Of a DNA stretch of 64,000 nt, positions 44,826 through 55,010 are shown one piece after another. This DNA is from Rhodovulum visakhapatnamense (GTDB lineage: Bacteria > Pseudomonadota > Alphaproteobacteria > Rhodobacterales > Rhodobacteraceae). The DNA is taken from contig NZ_SOEB01000001.1 of assembly GCF_004365965.1 (NCBI RefSeq), positions 248,001-312,000 on the forward strand, read 5' to 3'. Both the position numbers and the translations under genes were made by a program. Position 1 is the first letter of the stretch, and every line of letters begins with the position of its first letter. The notes below the pieces were generated by a model that saw only the letters and a program-made list of their open reading frames with translations, was not told the DNA's origin and ran no database searches.

Positions 44826-46285
44826 TCGTACTGCTCCCGGTACTTGCGCACGATGTAAAGGGCGAAGACGTTCAGCCCAAGGGTGATGACGAACAGCGTC
44901 ATGCCAAGCGCGAAGGCGACCAGTGCCTCGGGGCTGGCGAAGTCCGCGTCACCGGTCAGCTGGCTGACGATCTTGGCGGTGACCGTGGTCATCGCCTCGA
45001 ACGGGTTCAGCGACAGGTTGGCCGCGGCCCCTGCCCCCAGCACCACGATCATGGTCTCGCCGATGGCGCGGCTCGCGGCCAGCAGGATGGCGCCGACGAT
45101 GCCCGGCAGCGCCGCCGGAAGGACAACCTGGCGAACGGTTTCCGACCGGGTGGCGCCAAGCCCCAGCGAGCCGTCGCGCATCGACTGCGGCACCGCGTTG
45201 ATGATGTCGTCCGACAGCGAGCTGACGAAGGGGATCAGCATGATGCCCATCACCAGCCCTGCGGTCACGACGGCCGTGCCCGCCTGCATGAGGCCGACCC
45301 CGTCCTGACCGAAAACCTTCAGCAAGAGGGGCCCCACCGTCAGCAGCGCGAAGAGGCCGTAAACGATGGTGGGAATGCCCGCCAGCACCTCGATCATGGG
45401 CTTGGCGAAGGCGCGGACATGCGGTGTGGCGTATTCCGACAGGTAGATCGCCGCGAACAGCCCGATCGGCACCGACACCGCCAGCGCGATGATCGAGATA
45501 TAGAAGGTGCCCCACAGAAGCGGCAGGATGCCAAGGTCGGACCCGCCGCCGAAGCTGGGGCTCCAGGTCGTGCCGAAGAAGAAGTCCCAGGCGGGATAAA
45601 GCCGGAAGAAATCGATGGTGTTGAAGACCAGAGACAGCACGATGCCGATGGTGGTCAGGACCGCGATGGTCGCCGCGAAGATCAGCACATAGCGGATGCC
45701 GGTCTCGACCGAGTTCCGCGCCCGGAAGCTGGGCGTCGTGCGGATCAGCGACAGCGCGAAGCCCCCCAGCGCCAGCGCCAGAACCGCGCCGGTCATCGCC
45801 AGACTGCCCTCGCCCGCAATCCTGCGGTAGCGCTGGGCGGCGAAAAGCTCGGGCGCGCCGACCCTCGAACCCAGCGCCACGCCGACCGCGCCAAGCCGGT
45901 TGCGGACATCGGTAAACTCGGCCCGGATGTCGCGCGCCTGGGCATGGGTCATCGCGCCCTCGGCCACCGCCTTGTCGAGCCCCTCGGCGATGCGGCGCAC
46001 GTCGCTCATCACCAGATCGCGGGTGGTGCCTTCGGAAATGGCGCTGTCGGGCAGCAAGGCCGACACTTTCGCATCGACCACGATCGGCTGCACCAGAAGC
46101 CAGATGCCCAGAAGGAACAGAGCCGGGACGACGGTCAGCAAGGCGACATTGGTGCCGTAGTAAGAGGGCAGCGAATGCAGCAGGCGAATGTCGCCCCCCG
46201 CCCCGCCAAGGGCGCGGCGCCGGCCCAGCACGAAGCCGAGGGCGCCGAGGGCGAACACGATGAGCACGAGCCAGAGAACAGGCAT
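44822..46285 (-). CDS. pstC: Phosphate ABC transporter permease PstC (long form)
   Basis: 487-residue partner permease with N-terminal helices and a periplasmic insert before the standard core (GLGATRSETVRQVVLPAALP loop). The ATG at 46285 is chosen over one at 46312 because GGAG is well placed and MPVLWLVLIVFALGALGF begins a membrane helix. It follows pstS by 78 bases with a terminator-like hairpin in that gap. Confidence 0.97.
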   Translation of the reverse strand: MPVLWLVLIVFALGALGFVLGRRRALGGAGGDIRLLHSLPSYYGTNVALLTVVPALFLLGIWLLVQPIVVDAKVSALLPDSAISEGTTRDLVMSDVRRIAEGLDKAVAEGAMTHAQARDIRAEFTDVRNRLGAVGVALGSRVGAPELFAAQRYRRIAGEGSLAMTGAVLALALGGFALSLIRTTPSFRARNSVETGIRYVLIFAATIAVLTTIGIVLSLVFNTIDFFRLYPAWDFFFGTTWSPSFGGGSDLGILPLLWGTFYISIIALAVSVPIGLFAAIYLSEYATPHVRAFAKPMIEVLAGIPTIVYGLFALLTVGPLLLKVFGQDGVGLMQAGTAVVTAGLVMGIMLIPFVSSLSDDIINAVPQSMRDGSLGLGATRSETVRQVVLPAALPGIVGAILLAASRAIGETMIVVLGAGAAANLSLNPFEAMTTVTAKIVSQLTGDADFASPEALVAFALGMTLFVITLGLNVFALYIVRKYREQYE

Positions 46286-46313
46286 GACCGCTCCGTCTGT
46301 GGGATGAAACAAC

Positions 46314-46350
46314 CTAAAAGACGGAAGGGCGGCGTGGGGGCCGCCCTTCC
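46314..46350 (-). terminator. Attenuating terminator between pstS and pstC
   Basis: A perfect 11-bp stem (46323-46333 with 46340-46350, loop of 6) is followed in the minus direction by GTCTTTTAG. It lies 14 bases past the pstS stop and should make pstS mRNA more abundant than pstCAB. Confidence 0.72.
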
Positions 46351-46363
46351 GGACCTGCCGAGC

Positions 46364-47398
46364 TTAGTTGCTCATGGTCTCTTCGTTGGCAACCTTCGCC
46401 TGGGTCGCCGCCAGTTCCGGGTCCGACACCAGGCCATAGGCGGCCAGCGGGCCGTCGGGGCCGGCCATTTCGTCCGACACGAAGAATTCGGCGAATTCCT
46501 TCAGGCCGGGGATCACGCCGATATGGGCCTTCTTGATGTAGAAGAACAGCGGACGCGACACCGGATATTCGCCCGAGGCAATGGTCTCGGTCGAGGGCGC
46601 GATGCCCGACATGGTCGCCACTTTCAGCTTGTCGGTGTTGTTCTCGTAGAAGGCCAGTCCGAACACGCCGACGCCGTTCGGGTTGGTGTCGATGCGGGCC
46701 AGCGTCTCGGTGTAGTCGCCGTCGATATCGACCGACTTGCCGTCGGTGCGCACCGCCTTGCAGGCCTTCTCGGCGTCTTTCTCGTCCATGCCCATGCCGA
46801 CCATCGCCTCAAGCGCGCCGGTGGCCTTGCAGCCCTCGATCAGCACCTTCTCTTCGAAGACTTCGCGGGTGCCATGCTTGGTGCCGGGGATGAAGGCGGC
46901 GATATCGACCGCGGGCAGCTCGGGATTGGCATCGGCCCAGGTCGAGGCGGTGTTCGCGACCATCTTGCCGTCGACCGGCAGTTCGGCGGCCAGCGCCTTG
47001 AAAAGGTCCGAGGGCGTGAAGGCGGTGAAGGCCGGGCCGTTCAGCTGGCTGGCGAAGACGATCCCGTCATAGCCGATGCGGACCTCGATGATGTCCGAGA
47101 CGCCATTGGCCTTGCAGGTTTCGATTTCCTTGTCCTTGATCGGACGCGAGGCGTTCGCGATGTCGATCGAGGTTTCGCCGACGCCTTCGCAGAAGCGTTT
47201 CAGACCGGCCGACGACCCGCCCGATTCCACGACCGGGGTCGGGAAGTCGAAGTTTTCGCCGAAGGCTTCGGCGACGATCGAGGCGTAAGGCAGCACGGTC
47301 GAGGACCCGGCAACCTGAACGTTGTCGCGCGCCGCGGCGGCGGTCGCCGAAACGGCAGCGATGGCGAGCGCCGAGGCGGTCAGTTTCGCAAAGGACAT
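46364..47398 (-). CDS. pstS: Periplasmic phosphate-binding protein PstS
   Basis: 344 residues with a Sec signal (MSFAKLTASALAIAAVSATA, cut near AAA). Phosphate-binding segments VAGSSTVLPY, ESGGSSAGLKRF and GTKHGTREVFEEKV are visible. First gene of pstSCAB-phoUB, directly controlled by a Pho box. It is followed by a terminator-like hairpin. Confidence 0.96.
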   Translation of the reverse strand: MSFAKLTASALAIAAVSATAAAARDNVQVAGSSTVLPYASIVAEAFGENFDFPTPVVESGGSSAGLKRFCEGVGETSIDIANASRPIKDKEIETCKANGVSDIIEVRIGYDGIVFASQLNGPAFTAFTPSDLFKALAAELPVDGKMVANTASTWADANPELPAVDIAAFIPGTKHGTREVFEEKVLIEGCKATGALEAMVGMGMDEKDAEKACKAVRTDGKSVDIDGDYTETLARIDTNPNGVGVFGLAFYENNTDKLKVATMSGIAPSTETIASGEYPVSRPLFFYIKKAHIGVIPGLKEFAEFFVSDEMAGPDGPLAAYGLVSDPELAATQAKVANEETMSN

Positions 47399-47488
47399 GA
47401 ATAGCTCCTGATTGGTTTCGGCCGCGGGACTGCGGGCGGCCTCGGCCCGGGTCCTAGACCTGCGGCGCCAACCTTTTGTGACACTGAG

Positions 47489-47506
47489 GTAACGGTTTTA
47501 TGACAG
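47489..47506 (-). promoter_or_regulatory. Pho box upstream of pstS
   Basis: Minus strand CTGTCATAAAACCGTTAC, two 7-base direct repeats with a 4-base A spacer, followed by another half (GTGTCAC). It lies about 90 bases above the pstS ATG and just downstream of phoR, so pst is transcribed from its own promoter. Confidence 0.87.
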
Positions 47507-47564
47507 TCGTCATATTCGGCTGCGACATCTCGGGGTCCCGCTTTCGCATTGCCACCATGGGTTG

Positions 47565-48605
47565 TCAGGCCATCGGCAGCATCACCGAAAACGTGCTTCC
47601 CTCGCCCGGAACGCTGTCGATCCGGAATCGGCCGCGATGGCGGTTCACGATATGCTTGACGATGGCCAGCCCCAGCCCGGTGCCGCCCATCTCGCGCGAG
47701 CGGTGGCTGTCGACCCGGTAGAACCGTTCGGTCAGGCGCGGGATATGGACCGGATCGAACCCCTCGCCCCGGTCGATCACGTCGATCCGCACGCCGGGGC
47801 CGCGAAACGCCAGCTCGCGCTCGGACCGGGTCAGGACCAGCCGCAGCACCCCGCCCGAGCCGCCATACTTGATGCCGTTCTCGATCAGGTTGTGAAACAC
47901 CTGGGTCAGCTGATCCTCGTCGCCCAGCACATGGGTCGCCTCCTCGGCCCCCTCCAGCGTCATCTCGACCCCGGCGCCGCGCGCCAGCGCCCGCAGGGTC
48001 TGCACCGAGGTCCGCAACAGCGCGGCGACATCGACCCGCGCGCCGGGCCGCATCCGCTCTTCGGCCTCGACCCGGCTCAGCGACAGCAGATCGCTGACCA
48101 GCCGGTTCATCCGTTCCGCCTCGCGCGCCATGATGTCGAGAAACCGCTCGCGCGCGGCCGCGTCGTCCCGGGCCGGGCCGCGCAAGGTCTCGATAAAGCC
48201 CATCAGCGCGGTCAGCGGGGTTTTCAGCTCGTGGCTGACATTGGCCACGAAATCGCGGCGGATCTGCCCGGCCTGCTCGCGGTCGGAAATATCGGCAAAG
48301 CTGAGAACGACGCCGCCCGCTGCCACGCCTTCAAGCGGGCTGGCGGTCACGTCATAGGTCGAATCGCGCCCCAGATCGCTGCGCAGATAGCGCGCGCGGC
48401 GCGGCTGGCGCAGCCGAAGCGCCTCTTCCACACAATCGAGAAGCGCCGGATGGCGCAGCACGGTCACATAGTGCCGACCGGTTCCGCTGGGGCCGAACAG
48501 GGCCATGGCCGCATCATTGAGGGCGCTGACGCGCTCGTCCCGTCCGATCAGCACCACCGGAACGGGAACGCCGGCAATAATTGACAACCCTAAAGAATCG
48601 TTCAC
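47565..48605 (-). CDS. phoR: Phosphate regulon sensor histidine kinase PhoR
   Basis: 346 residues: PAS domain (about 10-110), HisKA with phospho-acceptor His125 (FVANVSHELKTPL) and HATPase domain with the N box (NLIENGIKY) and G boxes (DRGEGFD, GGTGLGLAIVKH). There are no membrane helices, unlike the E. coli protein; soluble or weakly anchored PhoR is common in alphaproteobacteria. It lies 166 bases upstream of pstS in the same direction. Confidence 0.95.
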   Translation of the reverse strand: MNDSLGLSIIAGVPVPVVLIGRDERVSALNDAAMALFGPSGTGRHYVTVLRHPALLDCVEEALRLRQPRRARYLRSDLGRDSTYDVTASPLEGVAAGGVVLSFADISDREQAGQIRRDFVANVSHELKTPLTALMGFIETLRGPARDDAAARERFLDIMAREAERMNRLVSDLLSLSRVEAEERMRPGARVDVAALLRTSVQTLRALARGAGVEMTLEGAEEATHVLGDEDQLTQVFHNLIENGIKYGGSGGVLRLVLTRSERELAFRGPGVRIDVIDRGEGFDPVHIPRLTERFYRVDSHRSREMGGTGLGLAIVKHIVNRHRGRFRIDSVPGEGSTFSVMLPMA

Positions 48606-48809
48606 TTTTCACCCCATCCCTGAAGACCGGCCCCGGCCCGGCCATGACGGCTGGACGTTACGGAATCGACCTTTGGGCAATTGCCAGATTGCCCACCCGC
48701 GCGCTATAGGCAGACTTGTGTACATGGCGTAATGAACAGCTTGACAGTGTTGTTGACGAGGTTTTCCGAAATTCGGCCGTGATGGCCAGTCGCCAAAAGG
48801 AGCGCGGCT

Positions 48810-49190
48810 ATGGATTATACAGGCCCCGGACAAGCCCCTCATGCCGAACCCGGCCCCGGCCGTGGCGGAATGGCGCTTCTGATCGGTTTCGATCGGGTCG
48901 ATCAGCCCGAAATCGGCATGCCCTTTGCCAGCGCGCGCGTCGAGCGGCTGCCCTACGGTCTGGTTCAGGCCGCGCTGTCCTCGGTGCAATCGGTCGACAT
49001 GGTGGTCTCGCCGCTTCTGACCGAACAGTTCGACGCGATGGATCTGGCCACGCAGCTGGAACTTGGCGGTTATCGCGGGCTTTATGTCGTGGTGACGCCC
49101 GTCGTGCCCAACCCCGAAATCATCCGGCGCGAAATCGCGGCACTTTGCCCGGGCATCACGGTTCAGCTGATCCCCCGCGCGCGGCACTAG
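48810..49190 (+). CDS. Hypothetical protein
   Basis: 126 residues with no signal peptide or membrane helix. ATG at 48810 follows AAAAGGAG, which supports it as a real gene. The sequence MALLIGFDRVDQPEIG, a central helical part, then YRGLYVVVTPVVPNPEIIRR suggests an alternating alpha/beta fold like a receiver domain, but the phospho-acceptor is absent. Not recognised. It is divergent from phoR and converges with the gamma-carbonic-anhydrase-like gene. Confidence 0.72.
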   Translation: MDYTGPGQAPHAEPGPGRGGMALLIGFDRVDQPEIGMPFASARVERLPYGLVQAALSSVQSVDMVVSPLLTEQFDAMDLATQLELGGYRGLYVVVTPVVPNPEIIRREIAALCPGITVQLIPRARH

Positions 49191-49227
49191 CGCCCCTCGC
49201 GTGGCGGAACGGGCCGCCCGGTCGGTC

Positions 49228-49755
49228 TCATATCGCGACAAGACCCGCCCGGTAGCGGCGCGCGTTTTCCTGATAGTGCAGCGCCGACTGCCGCAGCCGC
49301 TCGATGGCCGCCTCATCCAGCTGCCGCACGAACTTGCCCGGCGCGCCCATCACCAGGCTGTTATCGGGGATCGCCTTGCCCTCGGTGATCAGGGCCGAGG
49401 CGCCGATCAGGCAGTTCCGGCCGATCCGGGCGCCGTTCAGCACCGTGGCGCCCATCCCGATCAGGGTGTTCTCGCCGATGGTGCAGCCATGCAGCATCGC
49501 CTTGTGGCCGATGGTGCAGCCCGCGCCGATGGTCAGCGGATAGCCCATATCGGTATGGCAGACGGTGTTTTCCTGGATATTGGTCCTGGCGCCGACGGTG
49601 ATCGGCTCGTTATCGCCCCGAAGCGTGCTGCCGAACCAGATCGAGGCGCCCGCGCCGAGGATCACGTTGCCGATCACGTTGGCGTCGGAGGCAACCCAGT
49701 AGTCGCCGTCCTCGGGCAGGGTGGGGGCAAGTCCGTCAAGCGCGTAAAGGGTCAT
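49228..49755 (-). CDS. Gamma-carbonic-anhydrase-like hexapeptide protein
   Basis: 175 residues of left-handed beta-helix hexapeptide repeats ([35 protein letters not shown]). His residues in CHTDMGYP and [11 protein letters not shown] are at the metal positions of gamma-class carbonic anhydrases. Most relatives (YrdA, PaaY) have no proven role. The ATG at 49755 overlaps the gmk stop by 4 bases. Confidence 0.92.
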   Translation of the reverse strand: MTLYALDGLAPTLPEDGDYWVASDANVIGNVILGAGASIWFGSTLRGDNEPITVGARTNIQENTVCHTDMGYPLTIGAGCTIGHKAMLHGCTIGENTLIGMGATVLNGARIGRNCLIGASALITEGKAIPDNSLVMGAPGKFVRQLDEAAIERLRQSALHYQENARRYRAGLVAI

Positions 49756-50393
49756 GGCAGGGCCTCGAATTCGGCCTGCAACGCGCGCACATGCTCGGTC
49801 AGACCGGGCTGCTGGCTGCGCCGCAGGCGGGTGGCGGTGAGGATGGTCTTCAGCTTCTCTTCGGTGGCGTCGAGATCGTCGTTCACCAGCACGAAATCGT
49901 AGCCGTCCCAGTGGCTGATCTCGTCCCAGCTTTTCTGCATGCGCCCGGCGATGGTCTCGGCGGTGTCCTGACCCCGGCTGACCAGACGCCGGCGCAGCTC
50001 GGCGATCGAGGGCGGCAGCAGGAAGATCGACAGCGTGTGCTGGCCAAGCGACGAATTGCGGATCTGTTGCGCGCCCTGCCAGTCGATGTCGAACAGCACA
50101 TCCTGCCCGGCCTCGATGGCGGCACGCACCGGCGCCTCGGGCGAGCCGTAGAAATTGCCGAAGACGAAGGCGTGTTCCAGCATGGCCCCGCGCGCGACCT
50201 GCGCCTTGAAGGCCTGTTCCGACAGGAAATGATAGTCGTGCCCGTCGACCTCGCCCGGCCGCGGCGCCCGGGTGGTGGCCGAGACCGAAAAGGCAATCGC
50301 CGGGTCCCAGTCGCGCAACCGGCGCGCCAGCGTCGACTTGCCCGCGCCCGAGGGCGAGGACAGGATGATCAGCAATCCGCGCCGTGCCGCCAT
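49752..50393 (-). CDS. gmk: Guanylate kinase
   Basis: Phosphorylates GMP to GDP. 213 residues, P-loop [29 protein letters not shown] for GMP binding and [11 protein letters not shown]. It follows yicC by 6 bases, the common order, and overlaps the next gene. Confidence 0.97.
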   Translation of the reverse strand: MAARRGLLIILSSPSGAGKSTLARRLRDWDPAIAFSVSATTRAPRPGEVDGHDYHFLSEQAFKAQVARGAMLEHAFVFGNFYGSPEAPVRAAIEAGQDVLFDIDWQGAQQIRNSSLGQHTLSIFLLPPSIAELRRRLVSRGQDTAETIAGRMQKSWDEISHWDGYDFVLVNDDLDATEEKLKTILTATRLRRSQQPGLTEHVRALQAEFEALP

Positions 50394-50399
50394 CGGCTC

Positions 50400-51293
50400 T
50401 TACTCCACGTTCTGGACCTGTTCGCGCATCTGATCGATGACCGCCTTGAGGTCAAGCCCGACCCGGGTCAGATCGGCCGATTGCGCCTTGGAGCACAGCG
50501 TGTTGGCCTCGCGGTTGAATTCCTGCATCAGGAAATCGAGCTTGCGCCCGGCCGGTTCGCCCGCCGCCATCAGTGCCCGGGCCGCCGCCACATGGGCCCT
50601 GAGCCGGTCGATCTCTTCGGTGACGTCGGTCTTGACCGCGATCAGCGCCAGTTCCTGCGCGACCCGGTCGGGATCGGCGCCCGCCGCGCCCTCCAGCACC
50701 CGAGCAAGCGCGGTCATCAGTGTGTCTTCCATCTGCCCGCGCCGGGCCTCGGCCGCACGGGCGGCGGTCTCGGCCAGTGACGAAATTGTGGCGAGATGGT
50801 CGCAAAGCACGGTGGTCAACGCCCGGCCCTCGGCCGCCCGCATCGCCACAAAGTCGTCAAGAAGCGGGCCGAGATCGGCGGTCAGCGCCGCCAGCAGCGG
50901 GCCGGTATCGGGGTCGGGCGCGGCGCTGTCGGCAAGCCCCCGCATCGCCAGGATCTCGACCGCGCTCGAGGGCGCCAGACGAAGCCCCTGCCGCGCCGCC
51001 TCGGCCTCGACCCGGGCCAGCAGCGTCAGCGCCGCCGTCAGCGCGGCCGGGTCCACATGCAGGGCATTATGGGCCGAATCGCGGGCCGTGAGTCGCAGCC
51101 CCAGGGTCACGCTGCCGCGCGCCACCCGCCCCTGCACCGCCGTCCGCACCGCCTGTTCCAGCCCGGACACCCAGTCCGGCAGCCTCAGGCGCAGGTCCAG
51201 CCCCTTCCCGTTCACGCCCCGCAACTCCCATGTCCAGACATGCGTTTCCGTCTGTCCGGAGCGGGACGCGAAGGCGGTCATCGACTGCAACAT
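50400..51293 (-). CDS. yicC: YicC family endoribonuclease-like protein
   Basis: 297 residues with the YicC start ([32 protein letters not shown]) and end ([22 protein letters not shown]). E. coli YicC is reported to be a divalent-metal RNase that degrades small RNAs. Usual partner of gmk. Confidence 0.95.
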   Translation of the reverse strand: MLQSMTAFASRSGQTETHVWTWELRGVNGKGLDLRLRLPDWVSGLEQAVRTAVQGRVARGSVTLGLRLTARDSAHNALHVDPAALTAALTLLARVEAEAARQGLRLAPSSAVEILAMRGLADSAAPDPDTGPLLAALTADLGPLLDDFVAMRAAEGRALTTVLCDHLATISSLAETAARAAEARRGQMEDTLMTALARVLEGAAGADPDRVAQELALIAVKTDVTEEIDRLRAHVAAARALMAAGEPAGRKLDFLMQEFNREANTLCSKAQSADLTRVGLDLKAVIDQMREQVQNVE

Positions 51294-51451
51294 GAACCCG
51301 TTAACCTTCGGTATAAAAAAGGCGCGAATAAGTGGCCATTTTGTGGCAAATTCCTTTCAACAGAGGTCGTATCGCGATAGCACTTCGATCGGGTGGCGAC
51401 AACGCCGCGGACAGGGTGCCCGCGGCGATACCGAGATGCAAGGAGACTGCC

Positions 51452-52090
51452 ATGGTGGAGTCCGAAACCCGTCCCCGCGCTGCGGTGATCGCCCTGTCGG
51501 GATACCGAACCGGAGGCGCCCTGTCCGCCCTGGACGACGTCGAAACCTATTGGGCCGGGCTGCGTGACGATCAGGGCACATTGCCCAGCCGGGCCCAGCT
51601 CGATCCGCGCGGCTTCTCGCGCGCGCTGTCGAACTGCTTCGTGGCCGAGGCGATGGCGCCGCGCCACCTGCGGCTGCGGCTGACCGGCCAGCACATGACC
51701 GACCTGATGGGCATGGACATGCGCGGCATGCCGCTGTCGGCGATGATCCTGCCGGAATCGCGCCCGGTGCTGGAAGACAAGATCGAGGCGCTTCTGGCGG
51801 GCGACGGGGCGGGCGTGCGGCTGACGCTGATCTCGCCGCGCAGCTACAACCGCCAGGCCCTGTTCGCCGGGATGATCCTGCTGCCGCTGGCCCGCGAGAA
51901 CGGCTCGCCCACCAAGATCCTCGGCGCGCTGGCCACGGTCGGCACCGTGGGCTGGACGCCCCGCCGGTTCCAGATCCTCGGCGAAACCGCCAATCCCGAA
52001 CCGCGCCCCGCGCAGGACGCGGGCGAGGCGCGCCGCCCGGCACTGACGGTCATTCAGGGCGGGATCGTCGAACCGGAACCGGCGTTCTGA
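51452..52090 (+). CDS. PAS_5-family (PAS-like) protein
   Basis: 212 residues, soluble. The segment YWAGLRDDQGTLPSRAQLDP, followed by FVAEAMAPRHLRLRLTGQH and LPLARENGSPTKILGAL, matches the alphaproteobacterial PAS_5 proteins, which have a PAS-like sensor fold and unknown ligand. ATG at 51452 with AAGGAGA. Divergent from yicC; followed by a strong terminator. Confidence 0.85.
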   Translation: MVESETRPRAAVIALSGYRTGGALSALDDVETYWAGLRDDQGTLPSRAQLDPRGFSRALSNCFVAEAMAPRHLRLRLTGQHMTDLMGMDMRGMPLSAMILPESRPVLEDKIEALLAGDGAGVRLTLISPRSYNRQALFAGMILLPLARENGSPTKILGALATVGTVGWTPRRFQILGETANPEPRPAQDAGEARRPALTVIQGGIVEPEPAF

Positions 52091-52150
52091 CATCAAGGAA
52101 TGGTCCTCTCCGGACGCCGGGCGACGGGTATCGCCTGTCCGGAGGAAACG

Positions 52151-52183
52151 TCCCGTCCGCCAGAAGGCGGGCGGGATTTTTTT
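52151..52183 (+). terminator. Rho-independent terminator after the PAS gene
   Basis: An 11-bp stem with one G-U pair (52151-52161 with 52166-52176), AGAA loop and seven T. Confidence 0.92.
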
Positions 52184-52273
52184 GTTGTTCTGGAATAGGT
52201 TGCCGGGTGGTCTTGCGCCCTTGCATGAAGCGTCGTCCGGCAGGGGCACTGTGCCCCCGCCGGCCAGAGCGGA

Positions 52274-53644
52274 TCACATGGCGGCTGCGGCCGCGGCCGC
52301 GTCGTTGCGCGCCGACAGTTCCTCGGCGACGAGGAAGGCCAGTTCCAGCGCCTGGCTGGCATTGAGCCGCGGGTCGCAGGCGGTGTGATAGCGCGAGGAC
52401 AGGTCCTCGTCGGTCACCGCGCGCACGCCGCCGGTGCATTCGGTCACGTCCTTGCCGGTCATCTCGAAATGCACCCCGCCGGGGATCGTGCCCTCGGCCT
52501 TGTGGACGGCGAAGAACTCCTGCACCTCGCACAGCACCGCGTCGAAGGGCCGGGTCTTGAAGCCGCTCGGCGACTTGATGGTGTTGCCATGCATCGGGTC
52601 GCAGACCCAAAGCACCTCGGCCCCCATCTCGCGCACCACCTTGATCAGCCGCGGCAGGTGATCGCCCACCTTGCCCGCCCCGAAGCGCGAGATCAGCGTC
52701 AGCCGCCCCGGCACGTTCTTCGGGTTCAGCTTCTCGATCAGGATCTTCAGGTCGTCCTCGGCCATCGAGGGCCCGCATTTCAGCCCGATCGGGTTCATCA
52801 CACCCTGGCAGAAGGCGACATGGGCACCATCGACCTGACGGGTGCGGTCGCCGATCCAGATCATGTGGCCCGAGCCCGCGATCCAGTTGCCCGAGGTCGA
52901 GTCGACCCGGGTCAGCGCCTCTTCGTATTCCAGCAGAAGCGCCTCGTGCGAGGTGAAGAAATCGACCGTCGAGAGCCCGTTCATGGTCTCGCCGTTGACG
53001 CCCGCCGCGGTCATGAAGGCCAGCGTGTCGCTGATCCGGTTGGCCATGTCGCGGTATTTCTCGGCCTCGTCGCGTTCGAGGAAGCCCAGCGTCCAGGCAT
53101 GCACCCGGTGGATATCGGCGAACCCGCCCTTGGAAAAGGCGCGCAGCAGATTCAGCGAGGCGGCGGCCTGGGTATAGGCCTGCAGCATCCGCGCCGGATC
53201 GGGGATCCGCGCCTCGGGGGTGAAGTCGAAGCCGTTGATGATGTCGCCGCGATAGCTGGGCAGCTCGACCCCGTTCATCGTCTCGGTGGGGGCCGAGCGC
53301 GGCTTGGCGAACTGGCCCGCCATCCGGCCGACCTTGATCACCGGCACCTTGGCGCCCCAGGTCAGCACGATGGCCATCTGCAACAGCACCTTGAAGGTGT
53401 CGCGGATGGTGTCGGCGGAAAATTCGGCGAAGCTTTCGGCGCAGTCGCCGCCCTGCAACAGGAAGGCCTTGCCCTGCGCCGCCTGTCCGAGCTTGGCGGT
53501 GAGGTTGCGCGCCTCGCCCGCAAAGACCAGCGGCGGATACTTGGCAAGCTGCGCCTCGACGGCCGTCAGGGCCGCCGCATCGGTGTAGTCGGGCATCTGC
53601 ACCCGCGGGCGGGCACGCCAATCCGATTTCTGCCAGGGGGTCAT
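52274..53644 (-). CDS. aroG: Class II 3-deoxy-7-phosphoheptulonate synthase
   Basis: Condenses phosphoenolpyruvate and erythrose 4-phosphate, the first step of the shikimate pathway. 456 residues, plant/Mycobacterium class: [38 protein letters not shown], and [10 protein letters not shown] with metal ligands. The start at 53644 (MTPWQKSDW) fits family length; the frame is open to 54013 but overlaps the divergent regulator. Feedback control not visible. The symbol follows common alphaproteobacterial use. Confidence 0.95.
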   Translation of the reverse strand: MTPWQKSDWRARPRVQMPDYTDAAALTAVEAQLAKYPPLVFAGEARNLTAKLGQAAQGKAFLLQGGDCAESFAEFSADTIRDTFKVLLQMAIVLTWGAKVPVIKVGRMAGQFAKPRSAPTETMNGVELPSYRGDIINGFDFTPEARIPDPARMLQAYTQAAASLNLLRAFSKGGFADIHRVHAWTLGFLERDEAEKYRDMANRISDTLAFMTAAGVNGETMNGLSTVDFFTSHEALLLEYEEALTRVDSTSGNWIAGSGHMIWIGDRTRQVDGAHVAFCQGVMNPIGLKCGPSMAEDDLKILIEKLNPKNVPGRLTLISRFGAGKVGDHLPRLIKVVREMGAEVLWVCDPMHGNTIKSPSGFKTRPFDAVLCEVQEFFAVHKAEGTIPGGVHFEMTGKDVTECTGGVRAVTDEDLSSRYHTACDPRLNASQALELAFLVAEELSARNDAAAAAAAM

Positions 53645-53867
53645 CGTCGTGGTTCCATGCTCTTCGTCAATTGGCGCCTTATAAGAGCTGAGACCGCATC
53701 CGGCTACCCGGAATTCGCCGCGCCTCCCCGGCCGTGCCGCCGCCCGCCCGTCGGCGCGCCCGTCAGCCGCGCGGTCATACCCCCTGCCCGCCCGCGCCTG
53801 CGCGCGCAGGCCTTGATCCCGACGGACAATTCTGTATCGCTGATCGACACGACGCGCGGAGGGATGC

Positions 53868-54881
53868 TTGGCCCCGGTTCCCGACAGATCCAGCACCGCA
53901 CTCGCGGCCGCCTCCGGGCGGAAACCGCAGGACGTCGTCTTCGTCCTGCTCGACCGCTTCACAATGATGAGTTTCGCGGGCGTCATCGAGCCGTTTCGCA
54001 TCGCCAACCGCATGGCCGGGCAGACGCTTTACCGCTGGCGGCTGGCGGGCGAAGGCGGCGGCGAGGCGGCCTGTTCGAACGGCAGCCGGGTGCTGCTTGA
54101 CATCGGCCTCGAGCCGCTGGGGCGCGACGAGATCGTCATCGTCTGCGGCGGCATCGACGTGCAGAAGGCCACCACCCGGACGCTGGTCGGCTGGCTCCGG
54201 CGCGAGGCGCGCAAGGGGCTGATCGTGGCCGGGCTGTGCACCGCGGCCCATGCGCTGGCCAGGGCCGGGCTGCTCGACGGCAAGCGCGCCACCATCCACT
54301 GGGAAAACCAGGACGGCTTTCTGGAGGATTTCCCCGAGATCGAGCTGACGCGCTCCGTCTTCGTGATCGATGGCAACCGGATGACCACGGCGGGCGGCAC
54401 CGCCTCGATCGACCTCGCGCTGACGCTGATCGCGCAGACCCATGGCCAGGATCTGGCCAATGCGGTGGCCGACCAGTTGATCTATTCCTCGATCCGCACC
54501 GATCAGGACACCCAGCGGCTGTCGATCCCGACCCGGATCGGGGTCCGCCATCCCAAGCTGAGCCAGGTCATCCAGGTGATGGAGAAAAACCTCGAGGACC
54601 CGATCTCGCCCGCGACGCTGGCGCGCGATGTGGGCATGTCGACGCGCCAGCTCGAACGGCTGTTCCGGCGCTATCTGAACCGCAGCCCGAAACGCTACTA
54701 CATGGAACTGCGGCTGTCGAAGGCGCGCAACCTGCTGATGCAGACCGACATGAGCGTGATCAACGTGGCGCTGGCCTGCGGCTTTGCCTCGCCCAGCCAT
54801 TTTTCGAAATGCTACCGCGCCCATTACGACACCACGCCCTACCGCGAACGCGGCAGCCGCGGCGGGAGGCTCGAGGCGTGA
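53868..54881 (+). CDS. GlxA-family AraC-type transcriptional regulator
   Basis: 337 residues: an N-terminal DJ-1/PfpI-like domain (about 20-190; [17 protein letters not shown]) and a C-terminal AraC helix-turn-helix pair ([38 protein letters not shown]). Relatives such as GbdR and CdhR control betaine or carnitine breakdown. TTG start at 53868 with GGAGGG close by; the ATG 4 bases upstream is out of frame. It precedes the liv operon by 129 bases and might regulate it. Confidence 0.92.
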   Translation: MAPVPDRSSTALAAASGRKPQDVVFVLLDRFTMMSFAGVIEPFRIANRMAGQTLYRWRLAGEGGGEAACSNGSRVLLDIGLEPLGRDEIVIVCGGIDVQKATTRTLVGWLRREARKGLIVAGLCTAAHALARAGLLDGKRATIHWENQDGFLEDFPEIELTRSVFVIDGNRMTTAGGTASIDLALTLIAQTHGQDLANAVADQLIYSSIRTDQDTQRLSIPTRIGVRHPKLSQVIQVMEKNLEDPISPATLARDVGMSTRQLERLFRRYLNRSPKRYYMELRLSKARNLLMQTDMSVINVALACGFASPSHFSKCYRAHYDTTPYRERGSRGGRLEA

Positions 54882-55010
54882 GGCGCCGGACGGGCGCGGG
54901 CGGGCTGTCCTGCGGGCCGGGATCCCGGGGCGCCGAGGCACGCCCTTTTCTTTTTCTTGCGCGGCTTTTACGGTCACGATGAATTTCGTTCCAACACGGG
55001 AGTTCTAAGA

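Noticed and set aside
45419-47404. 661-codon + strand frame opposite pstC and pstS
   Set aside because: Shadow; the minus genes have full family motifs and ribosome sites.
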